Notes under the pieces: model-generated
Told to the model about the DNA's origin: nothing
Seen by the model: only the letters and a program-made list of their open reading frames with translations
Database searches by the model: none
Part shown: positions 6,513 through 14,708 of the stretch, piece by piece
Layout of the letters: every line of letters starts with the position of its first letter
Numbering within the stretch: the stretch's first letter is position 1
Made by a program: the position numbers and the translations under genes
Origin: JAVVFH01 sp032250585
Lineage (GTDB): Bacteria > Pseudomonadota > Gammaproteobacteria > Xanthomonadales > SZUA-36
DNA: 15,403 bases
Reading direction: 5' to 3'
NCBI GenBank assembly: GCA_032250585.1
Contig: JAVVFH010000062.1
Span: 1-15,403 of the forward strand

Positions 6513-7652
6513 TCAAGAGTCGCTGGCTTCGGGGTCCGGCGGGGGTGGGGTGACCACAACACCCGGGGGTACGATGGCGCCGCCGGCCGGAGTCGTTTCT
6601 CCGGAAATGGCGCTACTGCCAAAGCCGACCGGGGTGCCGGGGCCGCATCGGGCCAGGACCGCGTCGGGTTCGACGAAAAAGAACGCGGTCGGAATGCGGT
6701 CGATGCCCATGGAGGCGGCGACGCGCAGGCGCTCAGGCTGGTCGACCACCATCGTGTTCGAATCGGCGAGCACCGATACGATAATGGGCTTGCGGCTGAA
6801 TCCGGATTCCTCCAGATCCTTGCGAATTGCTTCCTGCTTTTTGGCGTCGATGTCCGACAACGGCGGGATGTCGAAAAACTGTTCGAATTCCGCGACGGTC
6901 GGGCGCAGGTGGTAATCCCCGAGCCACCACATCGGGACATCAGCCAACTTGATGCCGCGCTCGAAGAAGGCCTTGCGAACTTCCTCCAGGCTCACATTGG
7001 AGCCGAAATAGCTGATCGGTACGACGTTGGTGTCGTTGAACACGAAGGTGACGGGAATCTGGTTCGTGCCGAGTTCCGCCCTCAGCCGATCGATGGCGTA
7101 CTTGTCGATGACCACTTCGTTCAATCCGACGTAGAGTGAAACCAGCAGCGATCGGGGACGTTTTTCGTCGAGGAAAGGTCGATTGGGGCTGGGGTGATAC
7201 CAATACTCGTTCGAACTGTAAGGGACCAGGTCGTTGTAGGAAAAAATGCCGTGATACTCGCCGTCGATCCAGTTGGGAATCGGCGCGATGACTTCGGGAA
7301 TATCGAAATACCGCCGGACGATTTCCTCGATCTGGTCCTGGCTGGAAATTTCATGCAGTTCGTAGGTCGTGAACATGCGGCTGCGGGCCGCCTGCGTCGA
7401 GCAGGGCCAATCGAGGAACTGGGGAGGACGCTTGATGCACCTGACTCCGCTTTCGTCCGCGAAACCCGACTCGCCCGCACTCATTTCGACGAGTTTATCG
7501 TCTTTTATGAGGAAGGTCTTGCCCTCGTCCGTGGTGGTGTAAAGGCCTGGCGGGGTTCCCTCGAGTTCCTCGCATTCGTTCTGTGCATGAGCGGAATCGA
7601 TCAGCGCGGCCGCGATCAGTGCGGGCAGGAGTGCTTTGGTCAGTCCCTTCAC
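6513..7652 (-). CDS. Secreted protein of unknown function with internal duplication
   Basis: Not recognised as a named family. The chosen GTG at 7652 has AGGGGAA just upstream and begins a clean signal peptide (about 24 residues, ending AHA-Q), giving 379 residues. The open frame extends further upstream to 7811 but would run through a REPIN, so that extension is rejected. Two similar segments are seen by eye: residues about 110-212 and 254-333 share YFDIP/FFDIP, then an extended strand (RSLLVSLY.. / KPIIVSVL..), VVID/VVDQ, and a G-x3-IP-x2-F-x-F ending. Four cysteines (C27, C72, C84, C336) could form disulfides. The tail (360-379) is proline-rich and acidic. Likely periplasmic or secreted. 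It is convergent with the fecR-like gene and downstream of the MATE gene on the same strand, separated by a REPIN. Confidence 0.72.
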   Translation of the reverse strand: MKGLTKALLPALIAAALIDSAHAQNECEELEGTPPGLYTTTDEGKTFLIKDDKLVEMSAGESGFADESGVRCIKRPPQFLDWPCSTQAARSRMFTTYELHEISSQDQIEEIVRRYFDIPEVIAPIPNWIDGEYHGIFSYNDLVPYSSNEYWYHPSPNRPFLDEKRPRSLLVSLYVGLNEVVIDKYAIDRLRAELGTNQIPVTFVFNDTNVVPISYFGSNVSLEEVRKAFFERGIKLADVPMWWLGDYHLRPTVAEFEQFFDIPPLSDIDAKKQEAIRKDLEESGFSRKPIIVSVLADSNTMVVDQPERLRVAASMGIDRIPTAFFFVEPDAVLARCGPGTPVGFGSSAISGETTPAGGAIVPPGVVVTPPPPDPEASDS

Positions 7653-7746
7653 TGCGTTCCCCTGACAAATAAATGCATAGTCTAATACAGCGCGGGCGCT
7701 TCGTACATTGCCCTTGTGGGAGAAGGAAGCGTTTGGGGGAATAGTG

Positions 7747-7812
7747 TGTGGGAACGGCTTCAGCCGCGAGTACCACATCCAAACCCCCTTCGCGGCTGAA
7801 GCCGCTCCCACA
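7747..7812. repeat. REPIN-like palindrome 2 (GGCTTCAGCC core)
   Basis: Arms 7747-7769 and 7790-7812 are inverted copies of the same REP unit as at 6417-6480, with one mismatch (GGGAACGG against GGGAGCGG) and a 20-bp spacer. It lies between the MATE gene and the unknown secreted-protein gene. Confidence 0.84.
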
Positions 7813-7845
7813 GGAGCTAAGGAGCAACATCCCCGCAGACAGCCG

Positions 7846-7861
7846 CTCCCGCAGGCGGGAG
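7846..7861. repeat. GC-rich hairpin downstream of the MATE gene
   Basis: CTCCCGC (7846-7852) and GCGGGAG (7855-7861) form a 7-bp stem with a 2-base centre, 17 bp beyond the MATE stop on the minus strand. There is no T-run, so it is not a convincing intrinsic terminator; it may be a decayed REP fragment, since GCCGCTCCC next to it resembles a REP arm. Confidence 0.35.
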
Positions 7862-7878
7862 GCGTTGACGCTTGCTGT

Positions 7879-9213
7879 CTAATCGAGGCGACGTTCCAGT
7901 TGCGGGTACCAGATGGCCTGGGCCAGGCCGCGCACGCCCATGAACACCAGCACCGCGCCCCACAGTCCGTGCAGGCCCCAGGCGTCCGTCATCGGGCCCA
8001 GCAGCAGCAGGTAAATCACAAAAGCGACCCCCATGGTGACCATCATCGAGGCGGCGGCAGTGGCGCCGATGTACACCCCGTCGAACAGGTAGCACCACAC
8101 CGACACCACCGGCAGAGCGATCACCAGCGGCAGCAGCGCGCCGGCCAGGTCGCGCACCGATTCGATATCGGTCAAAAGCGCGGTGATGCCGGTGCCGGCC
8201 AGCCAGAAGATCAGCGCGTAGGCCAGGCTCGCGATCAGCGACCAGAAGCCGGTCAGGTACACCCAGCGGCGGAAACGGGCCCGCTCGCCGCGCCCCCAGG
8301 CGGCACCGGCCAGCGCCTCGGAAGCGTGCGCGAAACCGTCCAGGCCCAGCGCGATCAGCATCATGTACTGGTTGATCACGTGGCTGGCCGCCATCTCCAC
8401 GGTGCCCAGTGTGGCTGCCTCACGCATGATCAGGGCCAGCGCGGTCATCAGGAATATCGTGCGGACGAAAATGAAGCCATTGACCAGCACCAGCTTGCGC
8501 AAGCCCGACAGCGCCCAGGTGGCTCGCTCGCGCAGCACGGCCAGCAGCGGGCCGGTGCCGTAAATCCGCAGCAGCATCCACAGGCTCAGCGCGGCGGTGA
8601 GCAACTGTGCGATCAGCGTGCCCCATGCCACGCCTGGCACGCCGAGGCCCAGGCCCACCACGAAGGTGACGTTCAGCAGCCCGTTGGTGACGTTCAGGAA
8701 CAATTGCAGCCACAGGATGCTGCGCACACGCGCCAGGCCGAACAGCACCCCGACGACCGCGTAGCCGAACAGCGTGAAGGGCGCCGCCCAGATGCGGATG
8801 CGGAAATACTCGGCGGTCACTGCCGCCACGTCGGCCGGCGGTGCCATCAGCCGCAGCGAAACCGCCAGCAGCCATTCCTGGGCCGCAAACAGCAGCAGGC
8901 CGAAAAACAGCGCCAGCGCCGAGGAGCGCAACACCGTCACCCGCTGGTCGGGCAGGTCCGCGCGCCCCTTGGCCTGCGCGATCAGGCCGGTGGTGCCCAT
9001 GCGCAAAAAGCCGAAGGCCCAAAGCAGGTAATTGAAAATCACGCTGCCCAGGCCCACCGCCGCCAGGTGCACCGCCCCCGGCAGATGCCCGATCGCCCAG
9101 GTATCCACCAGCCCCACCAGCGGCGCCGAGGAATTGGCCAAAATCGCCGGCAAGGCGATCGCCCATATACGCCTGTGGGGCTTGCTGATCAAGGCACATT
9201 GCCTGTTTCGCAA
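7879..9213 (-). CDS. MATE-family (DinF-type) efflux transporter
   Basis: Inner-membrane multidrug/toxin exporter of 444 residues with about 12 hydrophobic helices, the usual MATE size. The N-terminal helix pattern IWAIALPAILANSSAPLVGLVDTWAIG (read about residues 16-42) carries the family's P-x-x-x-x-x-x-x-x-x-x-VDT arrangement, and GLVDT is typical of the DinF branch. A second, homologous half begins near residue 225 (LRKLVLVNGFIFVRTIF). The coding start is uncertain: only TTG codons are available at the N-terminus (9213, or 9192 in frame), neither with a good Shine-Dalgarno. Substrates and coupling ion cannot be told. Divergent from the exopolysaccharide export genes. Confidence 0.88.
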   Translation of the reverse strand: MRNRQCALISKPHRRIWAIALPAILANSSAPLVGLVDTWAIGHLPGAVHLAAVGLGSVIFNYLLWAFGFLRMGTTGLIAQAKGRADLPDQRVTVLRSSALALFFGLLLFAAQEWLLAVSLRLMAPPADVAAVTAEYFRIRIWAAPFTLFGYAVVGVLFGLARVRSILWLQLFLNVTNGLLNVTFVVGLGLGVPGVAWGTLIAQLLTAALSLWMLLRIYGTGPLLAVLRERATWALSGLRKLVLVNGFIFVRTIFLMTALALIMREAATLGTVEMAASHVINQYMMLIALGLDGFAHASEALAGAAWGRGERARFRRWVYLTGFWSLIASLAYALIFWLAGTGITALLTDIESVRDLAGALLPLVIALPVVSVWCYLFDGVYIGATAAASMMVTMGVAFVIYLLLLGPMTDAWGLHGLWGAVLVFMGVRGLAQAIWYPQLERRLD

Positions 9214-9485
9214 GGGCGCCGGGGGCGGAGCGTGGTGCCGGGGCTTGTGAGAAGGGGCCGACCCGTGCAGGCACGACCTGCCCGGTTCCAGCGGTTCGGC
9301 GCTTCCCTACCCGCTTTCCTGCCCACTTTCGAGATGCTATTTGTCATAATAGTAAAGCAATCGGATGGCGCTGCCTTTCTGGTATCGAGTCGGTTACGCC
9401 AAGGTGGCGTTGCGGGCGAGGATCGCGCTATGCTGATATAAAGCGTTAAAATAATCAATCTGGTTTCGGGGGAAGCAATAACAAC
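9214..9485. other. Divergent intergenic region between MATE and export genes
   Basis: No gene is seen. The left two-fifths are GC-rich; from about 9331 the sequence becomes AT-richer, with TATGCT (9429-9434), TATAAA (9437-9442) and TAAAAT (9447-9452) as possible -10 boxes, none with a well-spaced -35. A purine run GGGGGA (9468-9473) may serve as ribosome binding site for the gene starting at 9486, though at a long 12-bp spacing. The promoters of both divergent genes should lie here, but cannot be fixed by eye. Confidence 0.4.
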
Positions 9486-10781
9486 ATGGGCGGTAAGCGT
9501 AGCAATATTCTCGGACGCGTGGCGTGGCTGGCGATTTGGGCGGGCGTGGCTGGCGCCCCGGCCGCCTTGTGGGCTCAATCCTACGATAATCCCGGGCTCG
9601 GCGAAAAGCCGGTCGCCGCGCACCCGCAGGATTTCAAGCCGCTCGGCATCCGCACGGGCGCCTTCATGCTGCACCCCGGCGTGGAACTGGCGGGTGAGTG
9701 GACCGACAACCTCTTTTTCTCCGACAGCGACGAAGAAAGCGACCTCATTTACCATCTGCGCCCCTACCTGACGGCCCAGAGCAACTGGAGCCGGCACTCG
9801 TTGACGGTGCGCCTGGCGGCCGACGTCGCCCGTCATGACGACTACAGTTTTCGCGATTACGAGGATTATTTTCTCAACATCGGCGGCCGCTTCGACGTCA
9901 AGTCCAGCACCTCGCTGAATTACCATGCCGACTACATGAACCTGCACGAAGGCCTGAACGTCCGTTCCTCCGAGCAGGGGCTGGAGCCGACCGATTACAG
10001 CCTGGCCGCGGGCGGCATCGGCCTGGATCACCAGTTCAACCGTCTGAGCGTGGGGCTGACCTACGACCACTCCAACTACGATTTCGACGACACGCGGGGG
10101 TTCGACGACGAAGTCATCGACAACCAGGACCGTGACCGCGACGACGACCGCCTCGGTCTGCGCCTGGGTTACCAGTTCAAAACCGACATGCAGGCCTTCG
10201 TGGCCGCCAACTGGTCGCAGGTCGATTTCCAGCAGGACCTCGACCGCAACGACCTGAACCGCAACTCCGATGCTTACACGCTGCAGGCGGGTGTCCGGTT
10301 CGGGATAACGGGCGTACTGAGCGGCGATGTCTTCGTGAGCTATCACGACGCCAGCTTCGACGACCCGACGCTGCCGGGTGTCGACGGCTGGGCCGCCGGC
10401 ATGGGCCTGGTCTGGCAGCCGACGCAGTTGACGACTGTGCGTGGCAGCATCAGCAGCGACGTGCAGCAGACCACGAACCGCTTCTCATCGGGCTACCTTG
10501 GCACCGTATATTCGCTGCGCGTCGACCACGAGTTGCGGCGCAATCTGCAGTTATCCGCCCAGGTTTCATTTCGCGACAACGATTACGAAACCATCGCCGG
10601 CGCGCCGCCCGACGCCCGGCAAAACGATGAAATCTGGACCGCCGGCCTCGGCGCCACCTGGTTCCTCAACCGCAGTCTTTTTGTCAGTGCGTCTTACGAG
10701 TACAACGAGCTTTCCAGCAACGTGCCGGGCGACGGTTTCGACGTGAACCGCGTCTGGCTGGTGCTCGGGCTGGAGAAATAA
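9486..10781 (+). CDS. Outer-membrane beta-barrel protein of exopolysaccharide export (VpsM/Wzp-like)
   Basis: 431 residues. A signal peptide covers about residues 1-30 (LWA-Q). The rest is a chain of amphipathic beta strands with alternating hydrophobic and polar residues and short acidic turns (such as the D-rich loop near residues 215-222), and the protein ends in a strand, VWLVLGLEK. This is the pattern of the putative beta-barrel porin 2 type. The next gene encodes a short OPX protein that lacks an outer-membrane-spanning helix; such OPX proteins are known from M. xanthus (WzpX/S/B) and V. cholerae (VpsM) to depend on a partner barrel, so this is most likely the secretion pore for the polymer. 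The C-terminus does not end in the canonical aromatic residue (it ends in EK). The family assignment rests on pattern and context, not on a catalytic motif. Confidence 0.78.
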   Translation: MGGKRSNILGRVAWLAIWAGVAGAPAALWAQSYDNPGLGEKPVAAHPQDFKPLGIRTGAFMLHPGVELAGEWTDNLFFSDSDEESDLIYHLRPYLTAQSNWSRHSLTVRLAADVARHDDYSFRDYEDYFLNIGGRFDVKSSTSLNYHADYMNLHEGLNVRSSEQGLEPTDYSLAAGGIGLDHQFNRLSVGLTYDHSNYDFDDTRGFDDEVIDNQDRDRDDDRLGLRLGYQFKTDMQAFVAANWSQVDFQQDLDRNDLNRNSDAYTLQAGVRFGITGVLSGDVFVSYHDASFDDPTLPGVDGWAAGMGLVWQPTQLTTVRGSISSDVQQTTNRFSSGYLGTVYSLRVDHELRRNLQLSAQVSFRDNDYETIAGAPPDARQNDEIWTAGLGATWFLNRSLFVSASYEYNELSSNVPGDGFDVNRVWLVLGLEK

Positions 10782-10883
10782 GGCCGTTTCACTTACCCTG
10801 CTTGCCATGCGGCGGCGGTTTCGCTCGCCGCGCCGGGCTGAACGGCTCGCGCTTTTCAACCGCTTGAAGGTATCGGGAACACG

Positions 10884-11516
10884 ATGACGCCGATTTTCGC
10901 TGCAGCGCGCACAGACGATCGATCAACCGACCGCGGCGACCGCTCGCGACGCGCCTGGCTGCGTGCCTGCGCGGCGGTCATGCTGTTCGTGCTGTGCGGA
11001 CTGCTGCAGGCCCAGGACGTATTCCAGGATCAGGCCGCCGGCGCGGCGGGCGAGGATTCCGGTTACGCGCTCGGCCCGCGCGACCGCATTGCCGTCGAAG
11101 TGTTCAACCACCCGGACCTGAGCGGCGAGTACGAGCTGGACGGCGACGGGCGTTTCTCGATGCCGCTGATCGGGGTCGTCGACGCGGCCGGCCTGACCTC
11201 GGTGGAACTCAAGCAGGTGCTGATCGACCGGCTCAAGCCCGACTACCTCGTCGACCCGCGGGTTTCCATTGAGGTGCGCAACTACCGGCCGTACTACCTG
11301 ATCGGCGAAGTGCAAAGCACCGGCAGTTTTCCCTACGTTGCCGGCATCACCTACCTGACCGCCATCGCCATGGCCGGCGGCTATACCTATCGGGCCAAGC
11401 AGGACGTGGTGTACGTGATTCGGGGTAACGACCCCGAGCAGGAAGAAATCAAGCTGAACGTCAACGAAAAGGTCCGGCCGGGTGATATCATCCGCGTGGC
11501 CGAACGCCTTTTCTAG
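10884..11516 (+). CDS. Short OPX polysaccharide export protein (GumB/VpsN-like)
   Basis: Periplasmic export protein of 210 residues, the length of GumB rather than of full Wza. A signal segment (about 28-43, cleavage near LQA-Q) follows an unusually long arginine-rich N-terminus. A Poly_export domain (about 60-135) opens with YALGPRDRIAVEVF, and one SLBB domain (about 137-185) has YYLIGEVQSTGSFPY. The protein ends soon after PGDIIRV, without the second SLBB or the C-terminal amphipathic helix that forms the Wza outer-membrane pore. No lipobox cysteine is convincing. It should form a periplasmic ring bridging the beta-barrel upstream and the Wzc-like protein downstream. The 102-bp gap upstream contains a GC-rich hairpin (10812-10817 with 10826-10831) lacking a T-run; GAAGG precedes the start. 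The next gene is 24 bp away. Confidence 0.93.
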   Translation: MTPIFAAARTDDRSTDRGDRSRRAWLRACAAVMLFVLCGLLQAQDVFQDQAAGAAGEDSGYALGPRDRIAVEVFNHPDLSGEYELDGDGRFSMPLIGVVDAAGLTSVELKQVLIDRLKPDYLVDPRVSIEVRNYRPYYLIGEVQSTGSFPYVAGITYLTAIAMAGGYTYRAKQDVVYVIRGNDPEQEEIKLNVNEKVRPGDIIRVAERLF

Positions 11517-11540
11517 CCTGAACGCCGTGCCCACGAGCCC

Positions 11541-13832
11541 ATGAATCCTTCCCGGCCCAACGACCCGTTCGCCGCGCCGCAGTACGGCATGCCTGGCTCT
11601 GTCGAGCCTCAGGAAGAGCCGTTGCCGATCCTCGAGTACGCGCAGCTGCTGTGGTACCGCAAGTGGACGATCATCGCGATCACGCTGCTGGCGGGAATCT
11701 CGGGCTGGGTCTGGGTCAACCAGCAGACCCCCATTTACCGGGCCGAATCGACGATGATGATCGGCGGTTCTTCGCTGTCGGGAACCTCGCCCGACACGAT
11801 GTGGATGGCCTATTACAATCGCCTGCAGGCGCCGGATGAAATCCAGGTGCTCCAGTCCCGCAGCATGGCGGAGCGGGTGGTCGAGCGCCTCGATTTGCTC
11901 AGCTACCCCGAATTCAACCCGGCCTTGCGGGCGCCCGAGGAGCCGGGCCTGCTGGACGCCTTACGGCCGCGCAATTGGATCCCGGAAAGCTGGCGCGACA
12001 CCCTCAAGGCAGCCCTGGACCGCGAGCCGCAAAAAGCCGGGCAGGGCGCCGCCATCGAACGCGATCGCGAGCAGCGCCAGTTCGACACGGCAGTGTCCAT
12101 CCTGATGGGCGGCCTCGATATTTCCAGCCTGGAGATGTCCAACGTCATCGTGATCGGCTTTCGCTCGACCAATCCGCGTATCGCAGCGCTGATAGCCAAC
12201 GAACTGCCCGAGGTGTACATGGTCTCGACCCTGCAGGCCAAGTACGACGCCACCGAAAAAGCCAGCAAGTGGCTCAGTGAGCAGTTGAACGACCTGCGCC
12301 AGGAAGTCGAGGACGCCGAGCACGCGGTCGAGATGTACCGCAACGAGCACGGCCTGACCGACGTCGGCGGCAGCGACCTGCTGACCGAGCAGCTCTCGCG
12401 CCTGAACAGCGAGCTGATCATCGCCCGCGCCGAGCGCGCCGAGGCCGAAGTCCGGCTGCGCCAGGTGGCACGCCTGGCGCAGCAGAGCGAAGCGGGCGCC
12501 GAGTCCGCCGCGCGGCTGCTCAATTCCGCCATCCTGCAGCAGTTGCGGACGCAGGAGTTAAAGGCGCAGCAGGCCATCTCGGAACTGGCCGCAGAATACG
12601 GCCCCCGCCACCCGCGCATGCTGCAGGCCCGCGCCGAACTTGAACAGATCCAGCAGCGCATCGCCGCGGAACTGAGCCAGATCGAAACCAGCCTGAGCAG
12701 CGAACTCGAGTTCGCGCGGGCGCGTGAGGAAAGCCTCGAGGCCAGCCTGCGCGAAGCCCAACAGGCGACCGGCGAACAGAACCGCGAGGAAATCCAGCTG
12801 CGCGCACTGGAGCGCGAAGCCTCCGCCAGCCGGGCCTTGTTTGAAACCTTTCTCGAGCAGTTCAAGCAGACCACCGCCTCGGAGGGCATGAACGATCCTG
12901 GTGCGCGTGTCCTGTCCGCGGCCCAGGTGCCCGGCGCGCCGGTGTATCCGAACGTGCGCCGCCAGACTCTGGTGATCACGTTCGGTGGCCTGGTGGTGGC
13001 CGTGCTGCTGGTGTTCGGGCTGGAGGCGCTGAACCCGGGCCTGACCCACCCGGAGCAGATCGAAAAGCAGCTGCATCTGCACACGCTGGGTATCATTCCA
13101 TTGACGAAGGACAAAACGCCCGCTTACGACAAGCCGCTGGATGAGCCGCAGTCGCAGTACGTGGAGGCGATCAACACGCTCAAGGTCTCGCTGTCGTTGA
13201 CCGACCCGGATCACGAACCCCGTGTGATCCAGGTCACTTCCTCGGTTCCGGCGGAGGGCAAAACCACGCTGGCCGTGTCGCTGGCGCGGGTGCTGGCGCA
13301 AAAAGATCAAAAAGTGATCCTGGTCGATGCCGACCTCAGGCGCTCTTCGGTCAGAAAAAAACTGGGGCTGGCGAGCCGCGAAAAGGGCCTGACCGATTTC
13401 GTGCTCGAGCACCACGAGGAGACGACGGATTTTCTGGTCAAGGATCCGCGCAGCAACGTGCTGATGATGCCGACCGGAACGGCCCGCTTCGCCAACGCCA
13501 CCGACATTTTCTCCTCGCAGCGCATGCGGCGCATCATCGAGGTTCTGCGCAAGAACGCCGATTACGTGATCGTCGACGCGCCGCCGGTCATGGCCGTCGC
13601 CGACGCGCGCCTGATCGGGCGCATCGTCGACAAGACGCTGTTCGTCGTGCACTGGAACAAGACCCCCGCGAAAGTCGTGAAAGCCGCCCTGAAAACCCTG
13701 CTCGACGGCGGCACCGACGTGGCCGGCGTGGTGTTGCAAAATGTGGATCTCAAACGCTACGGTCAGCTGGGTTACGGCGACTCGGGCTATTATTATCACT
13801 ATGGCCGTTACGGGAATTACTACCAAAGCTGA
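11541..13832 (+). CDS. Polysaccharide co-polymerase / bacterial tyrosine autokinase (Wzc/VpsO-like)
   Basis: Inner-membrane Wzz-BY-kinase fusion of 763 residues. TM1 lies at about 42-59, followed by a large periplasmic region with coiled-coil helices (about 240-440) and TM2 at about 476-494. The cytoplasmic kinase domain has Walker A around K574 (PAEGKTT), Walker A' at D596-D598 (VDADLRR) and Walker B at D679 (VIVDAPP). The C-terminus is a tyrosine cluster: nine tyrosines within the last 24 residues, the usual autophosphorylation tail. All active-site parts are intact. The family controls chain length and export by cycles of octamer assembly and phosphorylation. It is encoded 24 bp after the OPX gene, so the two are co-transcribed. 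The downstream REPIN separates it from the next gene. Confidence 0.96.
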   Translation: MNPSRPNDPFAAPQYGMPGSVEPQEEPLPILEYAQLLWYRKWTIIAITLLAGISGWVWVNQQTPIYRAESTMMIGGSSLSGTSPDTMWMAYYNRLQAPDEIQVLQSRSMAERVVERLDLLSYPEFNPALRAPEEPGLLDALRPRNWIPESWRDTLKAALDREPQKAGQGAAIERDREQRQFDTAVSILMGGLDISSLEMSNVIVIGFRSTNPRIAALIANELPEVYMVSTLQAKYDATEKASKWLSEQLNDLRQEVEDAEHAVEMYRNEHGLTDVGGSDLLTEQLSRLNSELIIARAERAEAEVRLRQVARLAQQSEAGAESAARLLNSAILQQLRTQELKAQQAISELAAEYGPRHPRMLQARAELEQIQQRIAAELSQIETSLSSELEFARAREESLEASLREAQQATGEQNREEIQLRALEREASASRALFETFLEQFKQTTASEGMNDPGARVLSAAQVPGAPVYPNVRRQTLVITFGGLVVAVLLVFGLEALNPGLTHPEQIEKQLHLHTLGIIPLTKDKTPAYDKPLDEPQSQYVEAINTLKVSLSLTDPDHEPRVIQVTSSVPAEGKTTLAVSLARVLAQKDQKVILVDADLRRSSVRKKLGLASREKGLTDFVLEHHEETTDFLVKDPRSNVLMMPTGTARFANATDIFSSQRMRRIIEVLRKNADYVIVDAPPVMAVADARLIGRIVDKTLFVVHWNKTPAKVVKAALKTLLDGGTDVAGVVLQNVDLKRYGQLGYGDSGYYYHYGRYGNYYQS

Positions 13833-13873
13833 GGCCCAAAACAGCGGCAAGCCCCTCGCATGGAATCCTTCCT

Positions 13874-13973
13874 GTGGGAGTGCCTGTAGGAGCTGCTTTA
13901 GCCGCGATCTGCTGTGTTCGGAGCCACCCCCCATCGCGGCTAAAGCCGCTCCGACAAGGGCGGGTGCTCCCAC
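13874..13973. repeat. REPIN-like palindrome 3 (GGCTTTAGCC core)
   Basis: Arms 13885-13908 and 13933-13956 are inverted repeats of 24 bp with two mismatches. Their core is GCGGCTTTAGCCGC (one arm GCTGCTTTAGCCGC), a variant of the other two REPs in this window. An outer pair, GTGGGAG (13874-13880) and CTCCCAC (13967-13973), encloses them. It occupies most of the 171-bp gap inside the export gene set and could fold in the mRNA. Confidence 0.82.
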
Positions 13974-14003
13974 TGCTACTCCTGCATTTCGGGGGGGCTT
14001 GCT

Positions 14004-14708
14004 TTGGCTGGTTTGAGGCACCGCGCGCAGATCGTGCTGTTTACGGTGGCCGTGTCGCTGGCGCTCATCGTGCTCGCGATGGCCTGGCCGCGGCTACAGG
14101 CAGCGCTGGAATACCTGCCGGTGGAGGCGGCCATCGACCGCTACCATCTCGACGGCCAGGTGCCGCTGGACTCGCTGGAAAATTTGCTCGACCGGGCACG
14201 TCGCAGCATCGAACAACATCCGCAGTCGCGCTACTGGAATGGACTGGCCGTGTTGTCCTACCTGCAGGCCCTCGACGACCGTGCGCCGCTGGCCCGGCGC
14301 CGGGAAGCCTTCGAGCAGACGACGCAGGCTGCACGCCAGTCATTGTTGCTGGCGCCGGTGCAGCCGCGTACCTGGCTGTACCTGGCGCTGGCGCAGAGTT
14401 CGCTGTCTTTCCGCGGCGCAGATTCGATCGCGCCACTGAAAATGTCTATTTACACGGGGCGTGTCGAGCCGGCCCTGCTGTTGTCGCGCCTGCAGCTGGC
14501 CTACGCCCGTTTCGCGCAGCTGGACGAAGAGGCCCGTGGCCTGCTGCGTGACCAGACCCTGCTGACCTTTCGGCTCAAGCCGCGCGAGTTCATCGGTTCG
14601 GTCAAGGCCGGCGACATCGATTTCCAGCGGGTTTCCTCATTGCTCGGCCCGGTCGCGCCGGGCGTGCTGCAGGAAATGGAGGGCTCCCTTGCCGGGCATG
14701 TTCGATAG
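14004..14708 (+). CDS. Membrane-anchored helical (TPR-like) protein, VpsP-like
   Basis: 234 residues. One N-terminal TM helix (about 9-28) after a basic stretch gives an N-in, periplasm-out topology. The remainder is all-helical with TPR-like spacing (SIEQHPQSRYWNGLAVLSYLQAL; AARQSLLLAPVQPRTWLYLAL, with the alanine/leucine pattern of paired helices). Size, topology and place directly after the Wzc-like gene resemble VpsP of the Vibrio vps-II cluster, whose biochemical role is not established. The TTG start at 14004 has a G-run (13991-13997) 6 bp upstream; a later GTG at 14031 would remove the basic residues before the helix, so TTG is preferred. The end overlaps the next gene by 11 bp. Confidence 0.7.
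   Translation: MAGLRHRAQIVLFTVAVSLALIVLAMAWPRLQAALEYLPVEAAIDRYHLDGQVPLDSLENLLDRARRSIEQHPQSRYWNGLAVLSYLQALDDRAPLARRREAFEQTTQAARQSLLLAPVQPRTWLYLALAQSSLSFRGADSIAPLKMSIYTGRVEPALLLSRLQLAYARFAQLDEEARGLLRDQTLLTFRLKPREFIGSVKAGDIDFQRVSSLLGPVAPGVLQEMEGSLAGHVR

Noticed and set aside
7653..7811. Upstream extension of the unknown secreted protein
   Set aside because: The added 53 residues would be encoded by the REPIN and would bury the signal peptide; the GTG at 7652 has a good ribosome binding site.
7708..9441. 577-codon plus-strand open frame opposite the MATE gene
   Set aside because: Very rich in Q, H, R and G with no hydrophobic core; begins inside a REPIN. It is the antisense shadow of the transporter.
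6417..13973. CRISPR array
   Set aside because: The repeated units are palindromic pairs scattered kilobases apart, not direct repeats with regular spacers, and no cas genes are present.
12558..14021. Long minus-strand open frame opposite the BY-kinase gene
   Set aside because: Antisense shadow; crosses the REPIN and shows no family motif, whereas the plus frame has all Walker motifs.
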